Below are positions 1 to 8,762 of a stretch of 64,000 nt of DNA, piece by piece. A program made the translations under genes and the position numbers. The notes below the pieces were generated by a model that had not been told where the DNA came from, made no database searches, and was given only the letters and a program-made list of their open reading frames with translations. Source of the stretch: Thermohalobaculum sp039815685 (GTDB lineage: Bacteria > Pseudomonadota > Alphaproteobacteria > Rhodobacterales > Rhodobacteraceae); assembly GCA_039815685.1 (NCBI GenBank), contig JBCBYV010000007.1:1-64000 (forward strand), written 5' to 3'. Every line of letters starts with the position of its first letter. The stretch's first letter is position 1.

Positions 1-679
1 GCGCGCGGGCGGGGGGCCCGCGGTGGGCCTGTTGGGGGTGGTGGTTTTGTTCCCGGGGCGGGGGGCCGTGCCCGCGCTCGCAGCCTGCGGCCTCTGCTTC
101 ATGATGGCGCCGATGCACCATTCGGCGATGCGCCATGTGCAACCCGTGCGCCTGGAACTCGGCGTGCGCACGGTCTTCAACATCCTTGGCCCCCTGACGA
201 ACCCCGCCGGCGCACGGCGGCAACTGACAGGCGCCTTCGCGCCCTACCTCCTGCGACCCATGGCCGAGACGCTGCGCACGCTCGGCTCGGAAGCCGCCTG
301 GCTCGTGCACGGCTCGGACGGGACGGACGAGATCTCGATTGCCGGGCCGAGCAAGGTGGTCGCGCTCGAGAACGGAGAGATCCGCGAGTTCGAGGTGACG
401 CCTGCCGATGCGGGCCTGCCGAGCCATCCCTTCGAGGCTATCCTGGGCGGTACACCGGAGGAGAACGGCGCGGCGCTACGCAGCCTCCTCGACGGCGAGC
501 CCGGCGCCTATCGCGACGCCGTGCTCCTGAACTCGGCAGCGGCACTCGTGGTCTCGGGCCAAGCCCGCAGCCTCGACGAAGGCCGAGGCATCGCGGCCGA
601 AAGCCTCGACAGCGGCGCTGCGAAGCAAAAGGTCGCCGAGCTTGCCACGATAACCACTGCCGCCGACACACACGGCTAA
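1..679 (+). CDS. trpD: Anthranilate phosphoribosyltransferase, C-terminal part
   Basis: TrpD transfers phosphoribose from PRPP to anthranilate in tryptophan synthesis. The visible part matches the C-terminal two thirds of the family: the segment FMMAPMHHSAMRHV (about 90-155), then VFNILGPLTNPAGARRQ and the terminal helices. The gene's 5' end lies outside the window. The first ~70 bases do not translate into a recognisable TrpD segment and contain no A at all, so I read them as degraded contig-end sequence rather than a real N-terminus or a pseudogene. The frame is intact from about 80 to the TAA stop. trpC follows on the same strand, but only after an unusually long gap. Confidence 0.85.
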   Translation, partial: RAGGGPAVGLLGVVVLFPGRGAVPALAACGLCFMMAPMHHSAMRHVQPVRLELGVRTVFNILGPLTNPAGARRQLTGAFAPYLLRPMAETLRTLGSEAAWLVHGSDGTDEISIAGPSKVVALENGEIREFEVTPADAGLPSHPFEAILGGTPEENGAALRSLLDGEPGAYRDAVLLNSAAALVVSGQARSLDEGRGIAAESLDSGAAKQKVAELATITTAADTHG

Positions 680-1256
680 GACGCGCCGGCAGGCGACGCG
701 GTTGCACCGTTGCGCAAGCTCCCGCTCCCTCCCGCGTCAGCGTAGGCTGCGAGGTATTGAGATTCGGCGAACGCAGCGCCCGCCTGTCGCGCAACACCGT
801 CTTCGAACCGGATCCGCGAGGCCGTGGGGTGGCATCGGAGCGCATTTTCGAGCTCCTGCCTCCGGCGGGTCCGAGCCCGGTATCGAGCGCTTTCACGGCG
901 CCAACATCCTGCATGGACCCGCCCTCGCGGCTCGGCCGAGACGTTGGAAATCGTCATCGCGGGAACTGTTCCGGCATTCCGGATCCTCGTCATACGACTG
1001 GAACCGATAGGTTTTCCGGATCCTCGGGCCAAGCCCCGGGACGACTGCAAACCCTCCCTCCCGTCTCGGCAAAATCACGACAACGGTCTCTGCCGTCTCG
1101 CTCATTCCATGAGGACCTGGCATGCGTTCGGAAGGCCGGGTGTCGTCCTGCCGCGATCTGCCCACGATCCCGGCAACCGGCATGTTCGGCGCCGCGGCCC
1201 GTTGCCCTCGCCCACCGGCTGTTCCGTCGGGCCCCGAAAGCCGTTAGGAGACAGCC
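680..1256. other. 577-bp gap between trpD and trpC
   Basis: No convincing gene is seen here on either strand; the open frames have no recognisable domain and no good ribosome binding site. The gap holds a 13-bp direct repeat and a degenerate palindrome (see 977-1041). A good ribosome binding site for trpC (TAGGAG) closes it. trp genes are usually tightly packed, so this spacer is odd. Confidence 0.5.
977..1041. repeat. 13-bp direct repeat with degenerate REP-like palindrome
   Basis: TTCCGGATCCTCG occurs at 977-989 and again at 1014-1026. The second copy runs into an imperfect hairpin at 1021-1041 with 8-base arms and a 5-base spacer (TCCTCGGG, CCAAG, CCCCGGGA). The same 8-5-8 architecture with a CCGGG/CCCGG core is seen at 11291 and 35319, so this looks like a decayed member of an intergenic repeat family. 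Confidence 0.4.
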
Positions 1257-2072
1257 ATGAGCACCATTCTCGACCGCATCAAGGCCTACAAGCTCGAGGA
1301 GATCGCCGCCGCCAAGGCCGCGCGACCGATCGCGGGCATCGAGGCCGACGCCCGCGCCGCCGACCCCATCCGCCCCTTCCGCGCCGCCCTCAGCGCAGCG
1401 GCGGATACGGGCTACGGGCTGATCGCCGAGATCAAGCGCGCCTCCCCGTCGAAGGGCCTGATCCGCGCCGATTTCGACCCTGCAGCCCTCGCCGACGCCT
1501 ACGCGACGGGCGGTGCGGCCTGCCTCAGCGTGTTGACCGACGGGCCGAGCTTCCAGGGCGACCCGGCATATCTCGCCGAGGCGCGCGCGGCCTGCCCCCT
1601 CCCAGTCCTCCGCAAGGATTTCCTCTACGATCCGTACCAGGTCGCGGAGGCGCGGGCCTGGGGCGCGGACTGCATCCTCATCATCATGGCGAGCGTCGAA
1701 GACGCGCTCGGGGCCGAGCTCCACGCAGCCGCCAAGCACTGGGGCATGGACACGCTCGTGGAGGTGCATGACGAGGCGGAGCTCGACCGCGCCCTCGCCC
1801 TAGACGCGCCCCTCATCGGCATCAACAACCGCAACCTCCACACCTTCGAGACGACGCTAGAGACGACGGAGCGCCTCGCCCCCCGCGTGCCGGCGGACCG
1901 GGAGGTGGTGGGCGAGAGCGGTCTCTTCACGCCTGCTGACCTCGCCCGCCTCGCGCGCATCGGCGTGCGCCGGTTCCTGATCGGGGAGAGCCTGATGCGC
2001 GCGGAGGACGTCGCCGCCGCCACCCGCACGATCCTCGCCGACCCCCTCCCCGCCACCCGGGGCGCCGCATGA
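1257..2072 (+). CDS. trpC: Indole-3-glycerol phosphate synthase
   Basis: TrpC closes the ring of carboxyphenylaminodeoxyribulose phosphate to indole-3-glycerol phosphate in the cytoplasm. The protein has 271 residues, normal for a monofunctional TrpC (no TrpF fusion). It shows the N-terminal signature EIKRASPSKG at 58-67 with the catalytic Lys, RKDFLYDPYQ at 119-128, IGINNRNL and a C-terminal IGESLM phosphate-binding segment of the TIM barrel. TAGGAG lies a few bases before the ATG. The stop overlaps the moaC start as ATGA, so trpC and moaC are translationally coupled. Confidence 0.97.
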   Translation: MSTILDRIKAYKLEEIAAAKAARPIAGIEADARAADPIRPFRAALSAAADTGYGLIAEIKRASPSKGLIRADFDPAALADAYATGGAACLSVLTDGPSFQGDPAYLAEARAACPLPVLRKDFLYDPYQVAEARAWGADCILIIMASVEDALGAELHAAAKHWGMDTLVEVHDEAELDRALALDAPLIGINNRNLHTFETTLETTERLAPRVPADREVVGESGLFTPADLARLARIGVRRFLIGESLMRAEDVAAATRTILADPLPATRGAA

Positions 2073-2557
2073 CCGGCGAGACGCCGAAGACCCTCACCCA
2101 TTTCGACGCCGAGGGTCGCGCCCAAATGGTCGATGTGGGCGACAAGCCCGTCACGAAGCGCAGCGCCACCGCCGAGGGCACCGTGCGCATGGACCCCGCG
2201 ACGCTACGGATGATCGTGGAGGGGCGCGCGAAGAAGGGCGATGTCCTCGCCGTCGCGCGCCTCGCCGGCATCATGGCGGCCAAGCGAACACCGGACCTCA
2301 TCCCCCTTTGCCACCCGCTCATGCTCTCGAAGGTCAGCGTCGATCTCCGCCCCGCCCCGCCCGACCGGGTGGAGATCGAGGCGACCTGTGAAGTTTCAGG
2401 TCAGACCGGCGTCGAGATGGAGGCACTCACCGCCGTCAGCACTGCCGCCCTCACCGTCTACGACATGGTCAAGGCCGTCGATCGCGGCATGGTCATCGAG
2501 GACATCCGCCTCACCCGCAAATCCGGCGGCAAGTCGGGCGACTGGCAGGCGGGCTGA
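2069..2557 (+). CDS. moaC: Cyclic pyranopterin monophosphate synthase
   Basis: MoaC makes cyclic pyranopterin monophosphate, the second step of molybdenum cofactor synthesis. The 162-residue length is normal for the family. Family motifs are LCHP at 80-83, TGVEMEALTAVS at 113-124 and YDMVKAVDRG at 131-140; Asp132 and Lys135 correspond to the active-site pair of the E. coli enzyme (recalled alignment). The start ATG overlaps the trpC stop. moeA follows 45 bases later, so the two cofactor genes very likely share a transcript with trpC. Confidence 0.97.
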   Translation: MTGETPKTLTHFDAEGRAQMVDVGDKPVTKRSATAEGTVRMDPATLRMIVEGRAKKGDVLAVARLAGIMAAKRTPDLIPLCHPLMLSKVSVDLRPAPPDRVEIEATCEVSGQTGVEMEALTAVSTAALTVYDMVKAVDRGMVIEDIRLTRKSGGKSGDWQAG

Positions 2558-2602
2558 GCCGCCCGTCCCGGCCGGCCATCAGCGATGCGCGGAGGAGACC
2601 CC

Positions 2603-3802
2603 ATGCTGAGCGTCGAGGAAGCCCGCGCCCGTGTGCTCGCCCTCGTGGCACCGCTCGGCGCCGAACGCGTGGCGCTCGCCGACGCATCCGGGCGCACGCT
2701 CGCCGAAGACGCGGCGGCTGCCCGCGCGCAGCCGCCCTTTGCGGCCTCCGCCATGGACGGATACGCCGTGCGGGCGGCGGAGGCGGTCCCCGGCGCACGG
2801 CTCACCGTGGCGGGCGAAGCGGCAGCGGGCCACCGTGCCGCCTGCGCGCTCCCCCAGGCCGCCGCCATCCGCATCTTCACCGGCGCGCCCCTGCCGGAGG
2901 GCGCGAACAGCATCCTGATCCAGGAGAACGCGGCACGGGATGGCGACACCATAACGGTCGCGGAGGCACCGGCTCCCGGCGTCTATATCCGCCCGGCCGG
3001 CGGGGATTTCGCCGCAGGCAGCATCCTTGCCGCCCCCAGCCGGCTCGGCCCGCGGGAGATCGGGCTGCTGGCCGCCATGAACGTGGCCGAGCCCGTCGTC
3101 GCGCGCCGCCCGGTCGTGGCCCTCATGGCGACGGGCGACGAACTCGTCTGGCCGGGCGAGACCCCGGGGCCGGACCAAATCATCGCCTCCAGCGCCCCGG
3201 CGCTCGCCGCCCGCGTGGCTGCCGCGGGCGCCATCCCGCGCCTCTGCCCCATCGCGCGCGACGCGCGGGAGAGCCTGCTCGCAGCCCTCGAGGTCGCGCG
3301 CGGCGCCGACATCCTCGTCACGCTCGGCGGCGCGTCGGTCGGCGACCACGATCTCGTGGCGGAGGTGCTGGGCGGCGCGGGCCTCGCGCTCGACTTCTAC
3401 AAGATCCGGATGCGGCCCGGGAAACCGCTCATGGCCGGCCGGCTCCATGACGGCATGGCAATGCTCGGCCTGCCCGGCAACCCGGTCTCCGCCATGGTCT
3501 GCGCCGAGCTCTTCCTCGTGCCCGCCATCGACCGCTGCCTCGGCTGGCCGGCCGAAACCCTCGCCCCCCAGTTCCGCACCGGCCTCCTCGCCCACGACCT
3601 CGAGGCGAATGGCGACCGGGAGCACTACATGCGCGCGACCCTCGCCCACACGGCCGAGGGGCAGGCCCATCTGACCGTCGCCAAGCGACAGGACTCGAGC
3701 CTCCTCAGCGTCCTCGCCGACGCTTCCGCCCTCGTCCGCCGCATGCCCGGCGCCCCTGCCGCAGCCGCCGGAACACGCGTTGAGTACTTGCCGCTCGACT
3801 GA
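2603..3802 (+). CDS. moeA: Molybdopterin molybdenumtransferase
   Basis: MoeA inserts molybdate into adenylylated molybdopterin, the last general step of cofactor assembly. The 399-residue protein carries FAASAMDGYAVR (46-57), IFTGAPLPEGAN, MATGDELV, the MoCF-domain motif GGASVGDHD (242-250), RPGKP (271-275) and LPGNP (290-294). I chose the ATG at 2603 over one at 2585 because GGAGGA sits directly before it and the family starts with a sequence like LSVEEAR. It follows moaC in the same orientation, and lexA lies downstream under its own promoter. Confidence 0.95.
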   Translation: MLSVEEARARVLALVAPLGAERVALADASGRTLAEDAAAARAQPPFAASAMDGYAVRAAEAVPGARLTVAGEAAAGHRAACALPQAAAIRIFTGAPLPEGANSILIQENAARDGDTITVAEAPAPGVYIRPAGGDFAAGSILAAPSRLGPREIGLLAAMNVAEPVVARRPVVALMATGDELVWPGETPGPDQIIASSAPALAARVAAAGAIPRLCPIARDARESLLAALEVARGADILVTLGGASVGDHDLVAEVLGGAGLALDFYKIRMRPGKPLMAGRLHDGMAMLGLPGNPVSAMVCAELFLVPAIDRCLGWPAETLAPQFRTGLLAHDLEANGDREHYMRATLAHTAEGQAHLTVAKRQDSSLLSVLADASALVRRMPGAPAAAAGTRVEYLPLD

Positions 3803-3866
3803 GCGCGGCGTTGCCGAAAAGACTCAATCGCATTCCGTTCTCGTCCTGCGACCGGGGCACGAACGG

Positions 3867-3895
3867 TTGACACAAAAGGCGAACAATTTTAGAAC
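3867..3895 (+). promoter_or_regulatory. lexA promoter with overlapping SOS box
   Basis: A consensus -35 box TTGACA (3867-3872) is followed after exactly 17 bases by TAGAAC (3890-3895) as a -10 box. A perfect alphaproteobacterial LexA operator, GAAC-N7-GAAC, lies at 3881-3895 and covers the -10 box. Bound LexA would block RNA polymerase, giving autorepression. Another GAAC at 3861 just upstream is not in the right spacing for a second box. Confidence 0.87.
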
Positions 3896-3961
3896 GTTCT
3901 CAATAAAAGCCTGCGATCACCGGTCCTCGGTGGCCTAATCACGACGAAGAGGGGTATCCTG

Positions 3962-4708
3962 ATGCTGACGCGCAAGCAGCACGACCTGCTCATGTTCATC
4001 CATAAACGGGTGCAACGGGATGGCGTCTCGCCGTCCTTCGACGAGATGAAGGAAGCGCTCGACCTGCGCTCGAAGTCGGGCATCCACCGGCTGATCACGG
4101 CGCTCGAGGAACGGGGCTTCATCCGGCGCCTCGCCCACCGCGCCCGCGCCATCGAAATCCTGCGCCTGCCGGAGAATGTGGGCGGCGAGGTGCCGCGCCA
4201 GGGTTTCCGGCCCGAGGTGATCGACGGCGACCGCTCAAGCGCACCTGCCGGCAGCACCGCCTCGCCCGAGATCGACGCACTCAGCCGCCTCGGGGCCGCG
4301 CCCGTGCAGCGCGGCGAGGATGCGGCGATGGTGCCGCTCGTCGGCCGCATCGCGGCGGGCAGCCCGATCGAGGCGATCGAGAACGGGGCACAGCGTCTCG
4401 GCGTGCCGAGCGCGATGATCGAGAGCGGGGCGGACCACTACGCGCTCGAAGTGAAGGGCGACTCGATGATCGAGGCCGGCATCCATGACGGCGACGTCGT
4501 GGTCGTGAAGCGCCAGCAGACCGCGAACAACGGCGACATCGTGGTGGCACTCATCGAGGATCATGAAGCCACGCTCAAGCGCCTCCGCCGAAAGGGCGAG
4601 TCGATCGCGCTCGAGGCCGCGAACCCGGCCTATGAGACCCGCCTCTATCGTGCCGGCAAGGTGAAGATCCAGGGCAAGATGGTCGGCCTCATCCGCACCT
4701 ATCGCTGA
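3962..4708 (+). CDS. lexA: SOS repressor LexA
   Basis: LexA represses DNA-damage genes and cleaves itself when RecA is activated. The 248-residue protein starts MLTRKQHDLLMFI with a winged-helix domain to about residue 70, then a linker longer than in E. coli LexA, then an S24 peptidase domain. The cleavage site Ala132-Gly133 (RIAAG), the catalytic Ser168 in GDSM and Lys206 in ATLKRL are all present, so it should be inducible. Its own promoter carries a GAAC-N7-GAAC operator. It converges on comEC. Confidence 0.97.
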   Translation: MLTRKQHDLLMFIHKRVQRDGVSPSFDEMKEALDLRSKSGIHRLITALEERGFIRRLAHRARAIEILRLPENVGGEVPRQGFRPEVIDGDRSSAPAGSTASPEIDALSRLGAAPVQRGEDAAMVPLVGRIAAGSPIEAIENGAQRLGVPSAMIESGADHYALEVKGDSMIEAGIHDGDVVVVKRQQTANNGDIVVALIEDHEATLKRLRRKGESIALEAANPAYETRLYRAGKVKIQGKMVGLIRTYR

Positions 4709-4722
4709 ACCGGAGAAGGTCG

Positions 4723-4739
4723 GCGCGGCCCCGCCGCGC
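4723..4739. terminator. Possible hairpin between lexA and comEC
   Basis: GCGCGGC and GCCGCGC form a perfect 7-bp stem with a CCC loop in the 75-bp gap between the convergent genes lexA and comEC. There is no T-run on either strand, so it may be only a weak or Rho-assisted terminator. Confidence 0.3.
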
Positions 4740-4783
4740 TGACATGCCGGACTGACGGTGCGGGCTCAGTCCACGCGCCCGCC

Positions 4784-7024
4784 TCAGCCGCCGCGCCACC
4801 CGCCATGCCAGCGCCGCCGCCCCGTCGGCGCGCTGGTCTCGATCCGCAGATCTCCCTCCTCGACCCAGACAGCGACTGCGCCATGCGAAAGCCTCCGCGC
4901 ACCGATGAAGGCGCAATCTCCTTCCGGGGGGGCCTCCACCGTCGGCGCAACCACCAGCGTGGCTTGCCGACAAGCCTCGGCAAGGCGCGCCACCGTCGCC
5001 CAACGGCCGCGCAGGAAGACCGCCTCCCAGCCATCGCCGAGCGACGCCGACAGCGCAGCTCCAGCGCCGCGTTCTGCGAAACCGGGTCGCGCAGCGGCAA
5101 TCTCCTGCGCCACACGTTCCCCGTCGCGACGCAGCCAGGTCTCAGCGGCGAAGCCCTGCCCAACGCCGCGACTGAGCGCACGACCCTGCGGGCCCAGCAC
5201 GCCCACCAGCCGCCCGCCCTCCGCCAGGATCAGGGCAGGCCGCGGCGGCACGTCCGCGCGTGCCACCATCAGCGCAAAGACTGCGAGCGCGAGGCCGAAT
5301 GCGCGCCAGGGTCCACGCCACACCGCCGCCCACACGCCGCCGAGCGCGACCGCACCCAGCAGCCAGCCGGGGGCGGCCGGGACGCCGGCATCCGCGCCGG
5401 GAAGGGCCGCGACCCAATGCGCCACCATCAGCACCCAGTCGATGCCAAGGCCCATGAGACCCAGCACGGGTGCGGCCAACCCAAAGGGGGCTGCAAGTCC
5501 CGCCAGCACAGCCATCGGCGCGATCCACGCGCCCATAACCGGCACGGCGGCGAGGTTCGCGATCAGGCCCCAGGGTGCGACCCGATTGAAGTGAACGCCC
5601 GAGAAGGGGGCCGTGGCAGCTCCCGCCACCACGCTGGTCAGCACCAGCGCGAAGAGCCCCGTCCACAACCCGCCGCCGAGACTGCGAAAAAGGCGGAAGA
5701 CCGGACCACTCCCCTGCTGCTTTACCTCTTCACCTCCGGCACCCTCCGCACCCTCGGCCAACCGCCGCGCAAGACGCCGCCGACGTAGCGTCTCATAGGC
5801 CGCCACCAGCGCCGTCGTCGCCGCGAAGCTCATCTGAAAGCCCGCATCGAAGAGCGCCGCGGGATCGAGCGCCAGCACGATCACCGCCGCCAGCGCCAGC
5901 GCGCGGAGCGTGATCGCCGGCCGGTCCAGCATCACCGCGACAAGCGCCACCGCGACCATCACGAAGGCACGCTGTGTCGCCACCGTCCCACCCGAAAGCG
6001 CCAGATAGCCGAGGCCCACGGCAAGCGCCGCTCCCGCCGCGATCTTCTTCACCGGCCAGCGGAGCGCCATCGGCAGCAGCGCCATACCCGCCCGCAGAAC
6101 GGTGAAGACGAGCCCCGTGAGCATGCCCATATGCAGCCCCGAGATCGCCAGCAGGTGCGCGAGCGAGGAGATGCGCAGCGCCTCCGCATCCTCCTCCCGG
6201 ATGCCCGACCGGTCGCCCGTGATGATCGCCGCCGCAAAGGCACCCGACGCCCCCGGCAGCGCCGCCCTGATCCCGTCGGAGAGCCGGTTGCGCCAACGCG
6301 CGAGGCTAAGGCGGAGCCGGTCGGCAAGCCCCGGCTCAGGCTCCGCGCGCAGCCCCGCGATCTCGCCCACCGGCACGGCCATGGCCGGGCTTCGCGCAAA
6401 CCCCGTTGCGCCCAGACCCTTGAAGTAGGCCCGGCGCGCAAAGTCGAACGCCCCCGGCTCGACCGGGGCCGAGGGCGGAAAGAGGGTGGCGTAGACATGC
6501 ACCCAGTCCCCGGGCCGCGGCGCATCCCCCGGCTCCGTGCCGAGGAGCGCGATCCGGGTCCGACGCGGCACCCGTGAGGCGCGGTAGCCGAAGAGGCTCG
6601 CGCGTTCGAGCAACACTCGCGGCGCGCCCGACCCCGCCCGGTCGACCGCGATCACGCGCCCCTCGACCGTCCCGGTCACCGGCACCTGCAGCCTGGGTCC
6701 CTCGGCCCGCATCGCAGCCCCAAGCGCCAGCGCAAAGCCCAGCGACAAGGAAAACGCAGCGAGCACCACCACGCGCCCAAGCATCGCGCGGCGCACGACA
6801 GGCATCACGATCAATGCCGCAGGCAGCGCCGGCAGCCACAAGGTCCATCCCGGAGGCTCTTGGGGCAGCGCGAAATAGAGCCAGACGCCCAGCGCCAGTC
6901 CCACCGGCAGCCAAAGCGCCGCCCGCCGGAACTCGAGCGCGAGCACGCGCTGCCAGAGCACGGCACCCCGCCCCCCGGAACCTCGGGCCGCGATCACTCC
7001 AGGTACTACGAACGCAGTCCCCAT
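4784..7024 (-). CDS. comEC: ComEC/Rec2-type DNA uptake channel protein
   Basis: ComEC forms the inner-membrane channel for single-stranded DNA in natural transformation. The 746-residue protein has N-terminal membrane helices, a soluble DUF4131-like segment (about 110-220) and the Competence domain with ITGDRSGI near 268-275, HLLAISGLHMG near 290-300 and FDAGFQMSFAAT. The C-terminal part (about 590-746) lacks an HxHxDH metallo-beta-lactamase motif. The start at 7024 was taken over a GTG at 7042. It is transcribed away from gltX and toward lexA. Whether the cell is transformable cannot be told from this gene alone. Confidence 0.9.
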   Translation of the reverse strand: MGTAFVVPGVIAARGSGGRGAVLWQRVLALEFRRAALWLPVGLALGVWLYFALPQEPPGWTLWLPALPAALIVMPVVRRAMLGRVVVLAAFSLSLGFALALGAAMRAEGPRLQVPVTGTVEGRVIAVDRAGSGAPRVLLERASLFGYRASRVPRRTRIALLGTEPGDAPRPGDWVHVYATLFPPSAPVEPGAFDFARRAYFKGLGATGFARSPAMAVPVGEIAGLRAEPEPGLADRLRLSLARWRNRLSDGIRAALPGASGAFAAAIITGDRSGIREEDAEALRISSLAHLLAISGLHMGMLTGLVFTVLRAGMALLPMALRWPVKKIAAGAALAVGLGYLALSGGTVATQRAFVMVAVALVAVMLDRPAITLRALALAAVIVLALDPAALFDAGFQMSFAATTALVAAYETLRRRRLARRLAEGAEGAGGEEVKQQGSGPVFRLFRSLGGGLWTGLFALVLTSVVAGAATAPFSGVHFNRVAPWGLIANLAAVPVMGAWIAPMAVLAGLAAPFGLAAPVLGLMGLGIDWVLMVAHWVAALPGADAGVPAAPGWLLGAVALGGVWAAVWRGPWRAFGLALAVFALMVARADVPPRPALILAEGGRLVGVLGPQGRALSRGVGQGFAAETWLRRDGERVAQEIAAARPGFAERGAGAALSASLGDGWEAVFLRGRWATVARLAEACRQATLVVAPTVEAPPEGDCAFIGARRLSHGAVAVWVEEGDLRIETSAPTGRRRWHGGWRGG

Positions 7025-7210
7025 CGGCCACTCGCACTCCACACCGGGCCACTATCCCGACGGCCCCCGACCGCCCATCGCCTCACATCCAACCCGCGCG
7101 AGCTTAAGCGCCGATTAACGATAGCAACGCGACCGCGGACCAGGTTGAAGCGCGGGGCGCGATGGGGCATGGGGGCTGCCCGACGCCACTGCCAGCCAAG
7201 GAGCCACCCG

Positions 7211-8653
7211 ATGAGTGCAGCGATGACCGAGAGCGGCCGCGATCCGTCCGTCGTGACCCGCTTCGCCCCCTCGCCCACCGGGTTCCTCCATATCGGCGGC
7301 GGGCGCACGGCGCTCTTCAACTGGGCCTTCGCGCGGCATCATGGCGGCAAGTTCCTCCTCCGCATCGAGGATACGGACCGGGAGCGTTCGACACCCGAGG
7401 CGACGGCGGCGATCTATGACGGGCTCCGCTGGCTCGGCCTCGACTGGGACGGCGACGCCATCTCCCAGGCCTCGCGCGAGGCACGCCACGCGGAAGTCGC
7501 CGAAGCCATGCTCGCCAACGGCGCCGCCTACAAATGCTGGGCCACGAAGGAAGAGATCGACGCCTTCCGCGAGGCCGCGAAGGCCGAGAAGCGCCCACCC
7601 CTATTTCTGTCCCCCTGGCGCGACGCGGACCCCTCTGCGATCGCTGCGCAGGAAGCGGCTGGCGAGCCCTTCGTCATCCGCCTGAAGGCGCCCCGCGAGG
7701 GCCAGGTGACGGTCGAGGACGCCGTCCAGGGCACGGTGACATGGGAGGCGGCCCAGCTCGACGACCTCATCCTGCTGCGCTCCGACGGCACGCCCGTCTA
7801 CATGCTCGCCGTCGTCGTGGACGACCACGACATGGGCGTCACGCATGTCATCCGCGGGGACGACCACCTCACCAACGCCGCCCGGCAGTCCCTCATCTAC
7901 CGCGCCATGGGCTGGGACGTGCCGGTCTTCGCCCATATCCCGCTCATCCACGGGCCCGACGGCGCCAAGCTCTCGAAACGCCACGGCGCCCTCGGTGTCG
8001 AGGCCTATCGCGAGATGGGCTATACGCCCGATGGGATGCGCAACTATCTCGCCCGCCTCGGCTGGTCCCATGGCGACGACGAGTTCTTCTCCACCGAACA
8101 GCTCGTCGACTGGTTCAACCTCGCCAGCATCGGCAAGGGTGCCGCCCGCTTCGATTTCGCGAAGCTCGCCAACATCAATGGCCAGCATATCCGCGCGATG
8201 GACGACGCCCGGCTCGCCGAGCTCGTGCTCAATTATTGTGCACTGCGGGACATCAATCTCACGCCGGAACATCGCGAGATGTTGACCGCTGCGCTGCCCG
8301 GATTGAAAGAGCGCGCCAAGACGCTCACGGAACTCATTGATATGTCGCACTATATCATCGCCCATCGCCCGCTGGAGCCGGATGAGAAGGCGGCAAAAGC
8401 CCTGTCGGGAGAGGCCCCGGCGCTCCTCGCTCGTTTGACGCCGCACCTGCGTGCTGCTACTCCGTGGAAACCGGGTCCACTAGAAGAAGTGGTACGCACT
8501 TTCGCGGAAGACGAAGGGCTCAAACTCGGAAAAGTCGCACAACCGCTCCGTGCTGCGCTGACGGCTCGCGCGGTGAGCCCCGGGGTCTTTGACGTCATGG
8601 ACACCCTCGGGCGCGACGAGACGCTGGCCCGGATCGCCGACGTCACCGGCTGA
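7211..8653 (+). CDS. gltX: Glutamate-tRNA ligase
   Basis: GltX charges tRNA-Glu in the cytoplasm. The 480-residue class I synthetase has the HIGH-type motif in APSPTGFLHIGGGRTALF near the N-terminus and the KMSKS-type loop KLSKR at 253-257; the C-terminal anticodon-binding part is complete. The open frame extends upstream of 7211, but the extension is Arg/Pro-rich and lies opposite the comEC start, while AAGGAG stands before ATG 7211. Many alphaproteobacteria carry two GltX-type enzymes, so this could be the discriminating or the non-discriminating form; sequence reading alone does not decide. Confidence 0.96.
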   Translation: MSAAMTESGRDPSVVTRFAPSPTGFLHIGGGRTALFNWAFARHHGGKFLLRIEDTDRERSTPEATAAIYDGLRWLGLDWDGDAISQASREARHAEVAEAMLANGAAYKCWATKEEIDAFREAAKAEKRPPLFLSPWRDADPSAIAAQEAAGEPFVIRLKAPREGQVTVEDAVQGTVTWEAAQLDDLILLRSDGTPVYMLAVVVDDHDMGVTHVIRGDDHLTNAARQSLIYRAMGWDVPVFAHIPLIHGPDGAKLSKRHGALGVEAYREMGYTPDGMRNYLARLGWSHGDDEFFSTEQLVDWFNLASIGKGAARFDFAKLANINGQHIRAMDDARLAELVLNYCALRDINLTPEHREMLTAALPGLKERAKTLTELIDMSHYIIAHRPLEPDEKAAKALSGEAPALLARLTPHLRAATPWKPGPLEEVVRTFAEDEGLKLGKVAQPLRAALTARAVSPGVFDVMDTLGRDETLARIADVTG

Positions 8654-8762
8654 GCCCGGACACCAGCGCATTGGGATTTCCCGCCTCGGCCCATTGACGG
8701 CCCGGGCGGCACGGCGACCCGTCCGTCCCAGGGCCCGGGCGCGCACCGACAAGGGGAGAACC

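Noticed and set aside
1..679. trpD as a frameshifted pseudogene
   Set aside because: The frame after about position 80 is intact to the stop; the mismatch is confined to the contig edge that lacks A.
6860..7210. In-frame extension upstream of gltX
   Set aside because: The extension is Arg/Pro-rich, overlaps the comEC start on the other strand and is not part of the GltX family; ATG 7211 has a ribosome binding site.
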